NCBI RefSeq assembly: GCF_963422355.1
Contig: NC_085089.1
Coordinates: 722,001 to 786,000 of the forward strand
Source: Corticium candelabrum
Taxonomy: Eukaryota; Porifera; Homoscleromorpha; Homosclerophorida; Plakinidae
Reading direction: 5' to 3'
Length of the DNA: 64,000 nt
In this document: positions 53,601 through 62,786 of the stretch, one piece after another
How the letters are laid out: every line of letters begins with the position of its first letter
Position numbering within the stretch: position 1 is the stretch's first letter
Notes under the pieces: model-generated
What the model saw: only the letters and a program-made list of their open reading frames with translations
Told to the model about the DNA's origin: nothing
Databases searched by the model: none
Made by a program: the position numbers and the translations under genes

Positions 53601-54200
53601 GAAGAAACTAAAGAAATACTCAGGAGAGGTCCTGCATGGTGGTTTATCATCCAAGTGTGTTCCACTAGTCTTTGAACATTTTGGTTTGTGGGGCTCGCAC
53701 GCACACAAGTTTTTGTCTCATATATCTAGGCAAAGCTACAATACCACTCATGCACATCCTTTTAACAGCGCTCAACGTTTTAAGGCATTCTGGAGAAAGC
53801 AATTTTCCATCATTCTTCAGAGATGCCACAAATAAAACGTTCGTGGTGGGGGTGGGGGGGGTGGGTGTAAGGACACACACAACACATGGCAAAGGGTGGT
53901 GGGGGTAGGGGTGGGGGGGTTATGGAGGGTGGGGTTATTTTTATCACATCTATTACAATATTTTCCATCATTCTTCAGAGATGCAACGCCAGAGTGATTT
54001 CGAGGAAGCTGTCGAGATTTTCATGCAGTACAAACGACAGTGACATAATGTTTGACTGCAATGTTGTAGGCCAAGTCCATTAATGTGTTATAATTTGCTT
54101 AGTTATGAAGGACTGGTAGATATTTGAAAGTTTCCTGTACATACGTAGAGTTTTGATGATAATAAATGAATCTGTCTGTCTGTCTGTCTGTCTGTCTGTC
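50643..54200 (+). mobile_element. Near-full-length LINE bounded by (CTGT)n on both sides
   Basis: The body, about 50675-54168, sits between (CTGT)n at 50643-50674 and at 54170-54200. It has a short 5' leader (~40 bp), one long ORF (50716-53835) and a 3' UTR with G-rich runs ending AATAAATGAAT. The 3' region repeats the ORF end: 'ttccatcattcttcagagatgc' occurs at 53808 and again near 53965. An interior duplication of ~150 bp has therefore shortened the reading frame relative to the related tail in the CINP intron. Domain plan (N-terminal zinc fingers, RT, Cys-His, REL endonuclease) is that of the R2/NeSL-type superclade. Confidence 0.85.
50716..53835 (+). CDS. LINE polyprotein: zinc fingers, reverse transcriptase, REL endonuclease
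   Basis: 1039 aa, uninterrupted. N-terminal C2H2-like finger (CPVPGC...HIRSFH) and a second Cys/His group (CPRCRKWY...H...C) probably bind target DNA. RT core: GPSGWRYEHV, ILKTDVRNAFNSV (motif A Asp), QGDPLGPALFS, and YLDDIYVVG (catalytic DD), roughly residues 320-560. A C-terminal Cys-His knuckle (CDCAQQ...HLLTC) is followed by RPDMTLFD...LDVDVSLAH, fitting a PD-(D/E)XK endonuclease. These proteins nick DNA and prime cDNA synthesis at the nick. Catalytic residues look intact. The C-terminus is likely about 30 residues shorter than the ancestral form because of the duplication described for the element. Confidence 0.9.
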   Translation: MSAVRCPVPGCAWENSLKRVLAHIRSFHDVDQCPEEFIREYDLQQCPRCRKWYLKLQQHLSSSTCSTVGKDLDDVTGNVGNDDVTGDGEVGRVTGKGNVSDLLSELRLASSVMSDDRSRNLHDIEREAWFVVESLPVADILNSLPPQTILNIPRSLRPMFQECCNISLQKIDEDPSSDVGWKLLFLLPRILLKPHVRGGKVGYKEVKARYQSFLNFRWDELIELNTPTNRKSENKSMTDENKRKVAVKLAQVGEISKAAKFLTSNGLAPETSEVLQKLKSKHPEGLINPNEIPDVLSSSSPTFLDRSVFINAIKNAPKASGCGPSGWRYEHVRILLDNDITTDLLFQTCNHIFSGDVPPNVVPLLSASKLIAIPKHGNDVRPIAVGEVFRRLTAKTICQQKSPEFASYFSPIQHGIATPGGAELLTHHIQILLEQNPDWSILKTDVRNAFNSVSRERLLQQIAKDFPDIYPHVKQLYGESSKLIYVTDKGVELLTSSEGVHQGDPLGPALFSATIHPILCEVIKRHEGVTMLAYLDDIYVVGPVNSLRNILDDLKSSLSTLHLEILDRKCELFCPSGNVCNFPTPVTSDGTIILGTPVGKPEFVRSQCADIAKGGKELCRELALLNNRQISMLILRHCHVPRLNYLARQVFPRDLELAAVIHDKMTRSSFVDIIGFNHLNDTAWKQATLKLKNGGFGLTQIGQISHAAFVSSWCQSMKELPSRFLCMTDLVDYLTSSKEKSGSIGSEVISSFSDLPPLSKSADNDEDFQTLDDIIAYPKKLQHRLCTEINEINVSELIAQAPSDKDAARLRSLQGRGAGDWLDAIPTSDRHALKTNDFSIASYLRLGLALPFTKWVKVCDCAQQLDQQGYHLLTCKYGGGPVWTHNTILKGWSECLSDLHIPHQTEPRHRFVSSENRPDMTLFDSETGQNLDVDVSLAHPWSKDALNHAHREEGYAAKVREEKKLKKYSGEVLHGGLSSKCVPLVFEHFGLWGSHAHKFLSHISRQSYNTTHAHPFNSAQRFKAFWRKQFSIILQRCHK

Positions 54201-54376
54201 AAAGAACATTACTGAAAACATCAACGCTAATACAGAAAGGGCTACAGATAACACTAAGAGTTCAAGATAAACAACCATAGTAGTCGCACAAGAAAAACTC
54301 TAACGAACAGCCATCTGATGTTTGTAGCTATCATCTACAGAGTCATTACTACAAACTATTTTGTCAATCTTTTAGC

Positions 54377-54424
<48 letters not shown>

Positions 54425-54790
54425 AAAGAACATTACTGAAAACATCAACGCTAATACAGAAAGGGCTACATACAACACTAAGAGTTCAAGATAAACAACC
54501 CATAGTAGTCGCACAAGAAAAACTCTAACGAACAGCCATCTGATGTTTGTAGCTATCATCTACAGAGTCATTACTACAAACTATTTTGTCAATCTTTTAG
54601 CTGTCTGTCTGTCTGTCTGTCTTTCACTATTGAACACAAAAAGCAAAATTTTACAAGAACACTATAGGTAAAACTGCCAAGCTAAATGTCCATCTGCTGA
54701 GACATACAGATTGAATACTGTACTACTAGAATTCTAATGAACGGTGTTCTGAATGTCTTTCATTGTCTGTCTGTCTGTCTGTCTGTCACA
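54170..54790. repeat. (CTGT)n blocks with a 225-bp tandem duplication
   Basis: CTGT runs at 54170-54200, 54376-54424, 54601-54624 and 54765-54788. The spacer between runs 1 and 2 ('caaagaacattactgaaaacatcaac...') is repeated almost exactly between runs 2 and 3, a tandem duplication whose unit includes the microsatellite. No gene. Confidence 0.9.
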
Positions 54791-54869
54791 TCTTTATATT
54801 TCATACATATGAACTATTACAAGCTATAGATACAAAAGTCTGTTATATATCAATTAGACCCACACGGGT

Positions 54870-56228
54870 TGCATGCAATTGGACACTAAATATGTCACTA
54901 ATGTAATTTTCTTTGCTTCGTGAGCGGTTCATCTTCTGGATGAGAACCTTTACGTTGCACCTTCGGAGAGCTACAGCAAATCTTCTTCTTCAGTAGCACT
55001 TGAAATCTTGGTCACTGTTACCAAGGTCAATGTTTTTACTTAGTTGAGATAATAGAGACAGGAATGATTGTGCTTGTCTCCCCCAACGACCGAAGTGTTC
55101 CATAACTAGAGGCACGGAGTTGAGGCATAATCCACCCAGCAGAACCTTCGACTGGTATTTCTCGACTTTCCTCTCTTCCCTTCTTACCGCTGCTGCCCCG
55201 TCTTCTCAAGCTGCTCTTGACAAGATATTGGCACACCGTGGGTGGGCCAAAGGCACATCTAGTTCGACGTCTGTTCCGGTTACTGGATCCATGATCGCTA
55301 TGTCAGGTTGATCCTCGCAATCACAGTACCTTTCTTTGGGCTCTTTCTTGTGGTTTATGTGTAACTGGCTCAAACATTCGGACCAAACACCTACAATGGT
55401 ATTATGGGTCCAGACAGGGCCTCCTCCAGTCTTACACGTCATGAGATGGTATACCTCAGAATCCAGGTCTTTTCCGCAATCGCATCTTGTAATCCATTTT
55501 GAGGAGTCTACCGGCAATCCCAGTCTCAAAAAGGTCGCCAACTGAAATTCTTTTGGTTTTAGTGCAAACCTTTGTGAGTTCGGGATGGCATCTAGCCATG
55601 CTCCCGCACTCTTCCTTGAATTGACCTCAAACGCAATACTTCTTTTGGACAAGTAGCCGAGTCAATCCTTTCACTGACTTCAGACCTGAGCAGACTGTCT
55701 GTTAGCTTTCGCTGTAATTTTATTTCAATTGTCAAACTGGATAGGTGGTAGTTGGGATGGATGGCTTGATGTAGTGAATGACTAATGGTGTTGTCTTCCT
55801 TGTTGGAAATCAGGCGGTCGACTACAAGACTGGTATCTGGAAAGCGCTGTGGCAACTGTGACAGAGAATGAGCCCAAGATGATACAAAGACAAACGCTGA
55901 TGTGGATGAGAGCGAAGTCATACCAAAACCTCCATATCTGATAGGCCACACTACTTGCTGCCACTGGCCTTTACTAAGAGTCTTGCAACCCAATTGACTG
56001 CAGAATGTTCTTTTAGTATGTTCGTCATGTATGGCAGCCGCTGTATGTAACATTTCTGGTGGTATCACTCGCTCTAGATGATTCAACTGGCTCACATGGC
56101 AGTATCTTAGTAACAACATTGAACTTTGGACATCATTTAAGTCAAGTAGCTTGTTGCAGAGGAGATCACTCTTCTCAGCATTTGAACAGCAAGCTTCTGT
56201 GACAAACTTGCTGTGCTTTGAACTTGCT

Positions 56229-56232
<4 letters not shown>
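54870..56232 (-). mobile_element. 5'-truncated, broken LINE of a related subfamily
   Basis: Minus frames at 55592-56230 and 55206-55652 correspond to the second half of the LINE at 50.7 kb. Shared blocks include LRYCHVSQLNHL, GGFGMTSL, RCDCGK...YHLMTC, GGGPVWTHNT and QPDIAIMD...VELDVPLAHP. At least one frameshift separates the two frames near 55620, and a further one lies near 55210. The 5' end breaks in (CTGT)n at 56233-56303, and the 3' side reaches (CTGT)n at 54788. It differs at many residues from the 50.7-kb copy, so it is a separate, older lineage. Confidence 0.8.
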
Positions 56233-56270
<38 letters not shown>

Positions 56271-56303
56271 AATCTGTCGATCTGTCTGTCTGTCTGTCTG
56301 TCT
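56233..56303. repeat. (CTGT)n microsatellite
   Basis: About 17 units, slightly imperfect. It is the shared left boundary of the paralogous segments at 42.27 and 56.23 kb. Confidence 0.9.
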
Positions 56304-56860
56304 GCTTCTCGATAATCTAATGTCACACTAGCCCGTAGATCACAATAGCCCGTATATAACAAATGGGTGTAAACCAGGTAGTGTCAGTAAAGCCGATCTA
56401 CCCAAAGTAAAAGGTACGCGTGTAAAACACGATTAATTGGGATAGAATGCGTTGTCTAGAACCGATTCTAGGCTGTGGAACTCCGTCACAATGGAAACAT
56501 ACCGGTTGTAAAGTATCCCTTGGCCCGTTTAGTTTAAAATCGGCATCCACATGCACGTACTGATCATGAGCTAAAACTAGCCTCACCGTGCGAGCAGTTC
56601 CGGCTCAAGCACTTCCTCTCACGTGCAAGCAGGTGAACAGCACGTGAGGTCGCACAGCGAGCACGAGGAAGGCTTGGCTCTCGAGGCTAAGCTAAAACTA
56701 TAAATTATGGGACCTGAATGAGGCCCGTCAACTTCCGGCTATAAACACTACGCTAACATTGTATTCATACCTCTCTTCTATCCTTGACTTCTTAACTTGA
56801 GACGTCAAAAGCTACCTAGAAGTAAGAGTTGCTACTAAACAGATCGGCAGACCGCCGAAT
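56304..56860. other. Paralogous segment lacking the foldback element (empty site)
   Basis: Matches 42313-42446 and then 44810-45110 with no interruption at 'gattaattggg' (about 56432-56442). Contains a private insertion around 56590-56710. No gene. Confidence 0.75.
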
Positions 56861-56867
56861 GTGGGGA

Positions 56868-56887
56868 CGAAAATACACACACACACA

Positions 56888-56943
<56 letters not shown>

Positions 56944-57137
56944 GCACGCACGCACACCCCACACACACGCACACACCCCACACACACGCGCACACACGCG
57001 CGCGCGCGCACACACGCACACATACACACGCACGCACATACACACGCACGCACATACACACGCACGCACGCACATACACACGCACACACACACACACGCA
57101 CACACACACACACGCACACACACACACGCACGCACAC

Positions 57138-57185
<48 letters not shown>

Positions 57186-57204
57186 ACACACACACACACA
57201 CGCA
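56868..57204. repeat. Complex (CA)n/(CACG)n block
   Basis: About 335 bp of CA with interspersed CG and T. All long Cys-Val and Thr-His frames here are artefacts. Confidence 0.95.
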
Positions 57205-57368
57205 TTTTTAGCAACTGAACTTACCCTCTCAAAAGATTAGAAACAACGACGACGAACATGTAGGCTTTTTCCATTTGCGCATGCGTGGTTATGCGAACTG
57301 GGTTGGACCTACTGATTTTGCGCACAAAAGTTACATTTGGCTTACGGTGTGGTGTCTTGAGTTGCTTC

Positions 57369-58580
57369 ATGGCTTCATCTGCTCGTTCTGCTTCTCATGT
57401 TGAGACAGACGACGATGTATGGTGTGTTGTGAGAAGCAACTATGTCTACCTATCTGATCGTCTCCGTTTCAACTCTCTCTTCCCCAATCTTCTGTATGAA
57501 CGAGGATTTCTGTCGAGAGGTGATATAGACGCTCTTCGCAGCGACTTTGTCACTCACGACGACAAGGTTCGTCGTCTACTCATCGATGTCTTGTCGACGA
57601 GACCGCCAGAAATGTTTCCTGTTTTCTGCGACATCCTCAAAACAGTCGGACAACCACACGTTGTAGAACAACTGACGACAACGGGGAATACCCAGGGGAT
57701 ACGAAGAGGCCCCCAAGGTAAGCAACCAGTCCCTGTCTAATTAGACTGATTGATATGATTGGCTAGTTGCTGCTACAGATGTTGGAGAGATGGAAATGCT
57801 GAAAGATCAGGTGGTACAGTTGGACAGAGAGGAGAGAAAGGTGACGGTGCAATTGGAGAAGGAAAGAAAACGAGCGGAGGATGAGATGTGTACAGCAAGA
57901 GAAGAAATCAGGAAAGCAAAAGAGGAAACAAGCCAAGCAAGACAAGAAACTGGACAAGCAAATATTGAAACAAAGAGAGAACGGCTGAAGATTGTGGCAC
58001 TTGAATATGAAAAGTCAAGGTGTCCTGCTAGTCATCATCATCAGGTAACTGGTCAGTCTTTCTGCATGTTGAACTAGACACAGGAGCCCAAATTGTGACC
58101 CTAAGGTACCGAGGGGCTGCAACATCCAGATACATTTCTACTCTACAAAAGTAGTCAGCTCCTCGAAAATGTTTCTGTTGGTCCCTCATCAGAAGGCTTC
58201 AAGCATTGAGTTATTGACATAGCACAGTAACATTTTATCCAGGCGGTGCCTTGCTGTGTCTTTACAAAGTCTTCCACAGTTTCAGTCTAACCTTAATTAA
58301 CGTCAACTGTTTTGTCAAGTAAGTATGTTATGAGTTGTCTTTGCACCAACTCTTAGTCAACCAACTGTTGTGGAAATTATCACAATAATCTGCATTTCCT
58401 TTTTCATATTCTTTCTGTGAATAAGATTTATTAAGTAACTAAGTGATATTTGTCAACAAAACAGTCAAGCTCTGGATGCCTTGTTGTCATCCAAACTGAT
58501 AACTATTACATAACAGTTTATTGCCGTTTTGTCTGGGGTCACAGTTTTTAGCCTGAAGCCACAATTTGTCCTATCACAGC

Positions 58581-58644
<64 letters not shown>

Positions 58645-59073
58645 CTCAATTGGTTAGAGAGTGCATTTGGAGAATGAAACATCCGGGACCTTGCAGGGTT
58701 GGAGGTTCAAGTCACAGTGATGGCGAGCTATGGCATAATTTTCTTAAGCAAGAAACTTACATACATTTGCTTCTATCAACTCAAGAGTATAAATGAGTAC
58801 CTGGTCATTGACTGGGGTAGACATGACCGCTGGCTTAGCAGTAATGTCATGCAGCAGATGGGTACTTGTGGGCCTTGGTGGCCAGTCCCAAAGCTGCGTC
58901 ATAGTCAGTGCCCCTGGATGACTCTGGCCAAGCTCCAGGTGGATTGTAGCGGTGGCCCTAAGCCTCCACGTAGCGCATGGAGGCTCTGTCTCTAGAGGCA
59001 GGGGGAGCTATCTCCGCAACTGACCTTAAGGTTGACATCATTCACGAATGACGTGGTGGGCTTGACATTTGTC

Positions 59074-59129
<56 letters not shown>

Positions 59130-60249
59130 TTTAAAATTAAGAAATAAACTTAAACAAGGTTAAAGGGATTGGTGGGAGGAAGAAGAGTGGGTAAAAGAGT
59201 GTATTGAATAAAAATGTGTTATAATATATCTTTTGATGTGATGTTTGATTGTTTTATAAAATAGTTTAGACTTGATGTAGACATGTAAACACATCTGATG
59301 TGAATTTGTATTTTTATTTTGTATTTTATCTTTTTTATAATTGTTTTTATTTCCATCTATTGTACATGTTGTGTTGATTCTAGATCAATGACAGTCTGCC
59401 ATCATGGACACAGTGGAATGTACACATGCCTCATTACAGGTGGCCATATAATAGAATGGGAGAGATTGAAGGCAGACTAGTGGTAGGAGGTTATGATGGT
59501 AATCTGCATGTTCTCACTTATAAACATGATAAGTGGGACATGTTGTCAGAAAGAATGGTCACATGAGGAATGTAGTGTGTCATGAAGGTGTGTGTCTGGT
59601 GTGTCTGTATGATGGAGATAAACATCAGTTTGTGATTAAACGATTTAATTTGAATGAAGACAACAAATGGCGTTTCCTCACAGTTCTACCAAACGAACTG
59701 CAGTTGGATGGTGTATCTGTTGCTCTTCACGACAACTCACTGTATGTGGTGGGTGGTAGGACCAAGTCAGGGGAGAAAGTGAACACAGTACATGTGTGTG
59801 ACCTTCATAGCGGTAATTTTTCTAAGATGGATGACATGCAAACAAAACATTGTGGCTGTTCTTCTGTTACTATAAACAACACAGTGTTTGTAGGGGGAGG
59901 ATGGACTGATGGATCTTGCTTTAGTAATATTGTTGAGTGTGCGGATGTTTGTGATAGAAAATGGAGAACAATCCCCGCTACAACCACATATGACCCATCA
60001 CTGATGTCAGTCAGTAACAGACTGGTGGGGACTGGAGGAAGGACACAACGGAGGATTATTTCTCAGTCTAATATTGTAGAATTATATGATGAGAGGTCTA
60101 CCAATTGGCTTCCTCTTCCACACATGACACACAAACGGTGGGCACATGCTGCATTCTCAACTCAGAATGGAGAACTCATCACAGCAGGAGGAGAATGGGA
60201 TGAAAGACTCAATACCATCAGTTCAATAGAAAGTCTGAAATGTCCATAA
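57369..60249 (+). CDS. CARD - coiled coil - Kelch protein, apparent frameshift
   Basis: Exons 57369-57717, 57779-58044 and 59384-60249, joined in phase 1 and 0. Residues ~12-105 look like a CARD/death fold: alternating hydrophobic helices (SDRLRFNSLFPNLLYERGFL, DDKVRRLLIDVL, FPVFCDILKTVG). Exon 2 is a strong coiled coil of about 85 residues rich in Glu/Lys/Arg. Exon 3 has Kelch repeats with GG pairs and spaced Trp (SLYVVGGRTK, NTVFVGGGWTD, GELITAGGEWD). Kelch frames change near 59540-59560: the upstream frame ends at a TGA after WDMLSERMVT and the rest continues one frame over. It is either a pseudogene or an assembly indel. An upstream ATG at 57285 is less likely. Such proteins could act as innate sensors or signalling adaptors (inference). 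A SINE lies in intron 2. Confidence 0.75.
58588..58642. repeat. (GT)n at SINE 5' end
   Basis: About 27 units immediately before the SINE A box. Confidence 0.95.
58643..59074 (+). mobile_element. tRNA-derived SINE, best-preserved head
   Basis: The head reads as a tRNA: A box TAGCTCAATTGGTTAGAG (58642-58659) and B box GGTTCAAGTC (about 58704-58713), 45 bp apart. The body shares 'gagtataaatgagtacctgg' and 'cctctagaggcagggggagc' with the 26.6-kb copy and ends ggcttgacatttgtcca before (TG)n at 59075-59129. It lies in intron 2 of the CARD-Kelch gene, same strand. Confidence 0.88.
59075..59129. repeat. (TG)n at SINE 3' end
   Basis: About 27 units directly after the SINE tail. Confidence 0.95.
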
Positions 60250-60525
60250 TATTTTGTGTTAACAAATTACCTTATTTTAGTTTGTGTGTATTTGACATTT
60301 GTTATGTTTATCCAACTGTATGTTTATGGTAAGATACTTCGCATAGTTGCAAGTGTAAGAGCATCTAATGATACCATATTATATTATTATATCACATCAA
60401 GCTCCATATTCACGTTTTTCTATCAAACATACCTCATTACATCACCAAACGTTCAGAAACCGCTCAAATCTCATAAAACAATAATACCATCTATTATCAT
60501 TCAGCAAGGACATAATCCATATTCT
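60250..60525. other. Convergent spacer Kelch / ankyrin gene
   Basis: AT-rich 3' flank. A domain-free plus frame at 60256-60549 is probably chance. Confidence 0.4.
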
Positions 60526-60833
60526 TCATGTGTACAACTGTTTATATAATTGACGTCGGTAGTAAACTCGGTCAACATGAACAGTGTCACCCACTGTCAG
60601 GACGTGACCTGTAGAACATGTCTTTGAGGTACATTCTGAGTGAAGGTGGTAAGGGAAGTTGATCGATTTGTCGATTCTTGATGGACCAAGCAGTTGGCGA
60701 ATAGATACATGAAATAATTCGTATAGTGTTCGTAGACGACCTACAGACGTGGGCATGATGCAAGAATAGAGGTAGACACATGCAAAGGAACAAAGACAGG
60801 CAGACAAATAGCAAATGCTTGATAAATGCATGC

Positions 60834-60926
<93 letters not shown>

Positions 60927-61427
60927 CTCACCATCAAAATAGTTTAGACTATCCATCATTTCTCGCAAACACGTCACATCTCGAGGACTCACAAATCCTG
61001 AAGAAGTATGTCTTGCTCCCCTTTCCTAGTAGCTCTAGCCAGCTGCCGTTCAGCCATCTGTCGCGGTGTCATGCACACTCAGACCGTCCTTTCGTGTTCT
61101 TTGACCACCACCAAATTGAAGCAGCAGCCACACCCTTTGTAGATCCCGACGATTAACAGCCCAATGCATTGCAGTTTCCTTACTAATAGGGCTCACTAGG
61201 TTAGGACCGGCACGGGCATCTAACAATAACTGTACAGCCTCGTATTGACCTGACTGACAGCAGACCATTAGAGGTGTGCAACCAAAACTGTTAAATTTGT
61301 TGAGTGATGAATAGTGAGAGATGAGCAGTCTGATGACGTCGAGACTGGAGTAATGACATGCCAAGTGGATGGGATATCCATCATCACATGCGACAGTTAT
61401 CATATGTTTAATTGCAGAAGGTTTCAA
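60526..61427 (-). CDS. Ankyrin repeat and SOCS-box (ASB-like) protein, 5' part missing, SOCS box disrupted
   Basis: Exons 61112-61427, 60932-60997 and 60526-60740, phases 0/1/1. Exon 1 has three ankyrin units (DDGYPIHLACHYSSLDVIRLL, FGCTPLMVCCQSGQYEAVQLLL, KETAMHWAVNRRDLQRVWLLL). The last exon starts like a SOCS box (GRLRTLYELFHVSIRQLLGPSRID), the module that recruits elongin B/C and cullin-5. After RID an 8-bp duplication ('atcgacaa' then 'atcgatcaa', near 60660-60680) puts the expected QLPLPPSLRMYL in another frame. As read, the protein continues to a stop at 60526 without a canonical SOCS end. In ASB proteins this domain pairing makes a ubiquitin-ligase substrate receptor. No start codon exon was found. 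Upstream lies a minisatellite. Confidence 0.7.
60835..60926. repeat. (CA)n microsatellite in ASB-like intron
   Basis: About 45 units, between exons 60932-60997 and 60526-60740. Confidence 0.95.
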
Positions 61428-61474
61428 CTGTACAAAGGAGAAGGCAATTGGTCAAGTATCATTACTGGTATTGT

Positions 61475-62245
61475 AGTGGATGAATGCATCTCACATTAGA
61501 CTATTGTATTGGAGGAATGCATCTCACAATTCGCTAGACTATTGTATTGGAGGGATGCATCTCACAATACACTAGACTATTGTATTGGAGGGATGCATCT
61601 CACAATACACTAGACTATTGTATTGGAGAGATGCATCTCACAATTCACTAGACTATTGTATTGGAAGGATCCATCTCAAATTACATCAGACTATTGTATT
61701 GAAGGAATGCATCTCTCAATACACTAGACTATTGTATTGGAGGGATGCATCTCTCAATATTAGACTACTAGCTTCCACCCGGCAAGTCTGAGGGCACGCG
61801 GTAGGCAATGGAAATCGAACCCCCCCCCTCCGCCCCGACTCTACTTCCGGTTTAGGATGAAGCAACTTCCCATGATGGAACAAAGCCCACCCGAGTCGAG
61901 TCCCCGGCGAGTGCAAGTGCAGGCGCCAGCCAGTCAAAATTGCACCCGACCGGCAGTGTCAGAGTGCTGATCCGTTCATCCGTCCTGCTGTACTGCGTGC
62001 ATATGGACGATCTATATACTTCCTGTCTAGAGCATGAGGCAACTTCCGGGTATGGACGGGACGAGAAGGACAAAATGGCTGCTAGCACAAATTGCCAATC
62101 ATATCTAGATTGCATTGGAGGGATGCATCTTACAATACACTAAACTATTTTATTGGAAGGATGCATCTCACAATATATTAGACTATTGTATTGGAGGGAT
62201 GCATCTTACGGACTATTGTATTGGAGGGATGCATCTCACAGACAC
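61475..62245. repeat. 38-bp minisatellite in two blocks
   Basis: Unit 'ggagggatgcatctcacaat' + 'acactagactattgtatt'. About eight units at 61475-61765 and four to five, some shortened, at 62105-62240. Between them lies ~340 bp of unrelated sequence with a C-run (61820-61832), either an insertion or the original spacer. No CRISPR-like unique spacers. Confidence 0.9.
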
Positions 62246-62786
62246 GTGCCCACACTGCCCCCATGGTTCGGTCAAAAAGCAGAAAACAAAATGCTCAACT
62301 ATGATCGAACGGTCCCACAATTTTGGTACAAACGGTTCCGTATGCGGTATGCATAGTCCCGTATGCGGTACAAACAATCCCGTATGCGATACCACTTGCT
62401 TTTACCGCTTACCTTAGTCTCGTATACCATGCCTTCATGCGCGGCTGAAGAAGGCCTTGTCCACGTTGTGTTCGCATGCGCAAATAAATTACCCTGAAAT
62501 TGGGGTATTATATGCACGCATGTGAAGCTGACAACGGTACTGGAATTTGAAGTCGCGCAGTAATAATGGCGCAGCTAGTAAAAGAAATCGAGTTGTGGCA
62601 GTTCACTACTATACTAACCTTTCGTATGAGAACACAAATCTGGTGCCTAAACATATTAATAATAATGGATATTGTCACAAAATCATATTAATATCACTGA
62701 CTGTGCATTACGTAACACGGTAATGTAGAAATCAAATACTGTAAAAAAACTGGTACATGTATATGTTCCATGCAGCATGCAATCTG
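62246..62786. other. Duplicate of 45110-45662
   Basis: Third-copy counterpart of the 3' flank of receptor 2. Matches through 'gtatgcgataccacttgcttttaccgc' and 'catgcgcggctgaagaaggcc'. No gene. Confidence 0.65.

Noticed and set aside
58642-58714. Possible functional tRNA gene
   Set aside because: A and B boxes are present but no acceptor-stem pairing or terminator follows, and the same head recurs attached to the SINE body.
61475-62245. CRISPR-like array
   Set aside because: The 38-bp units are contiguous without unique spacers, and the genome is eukaryotic.
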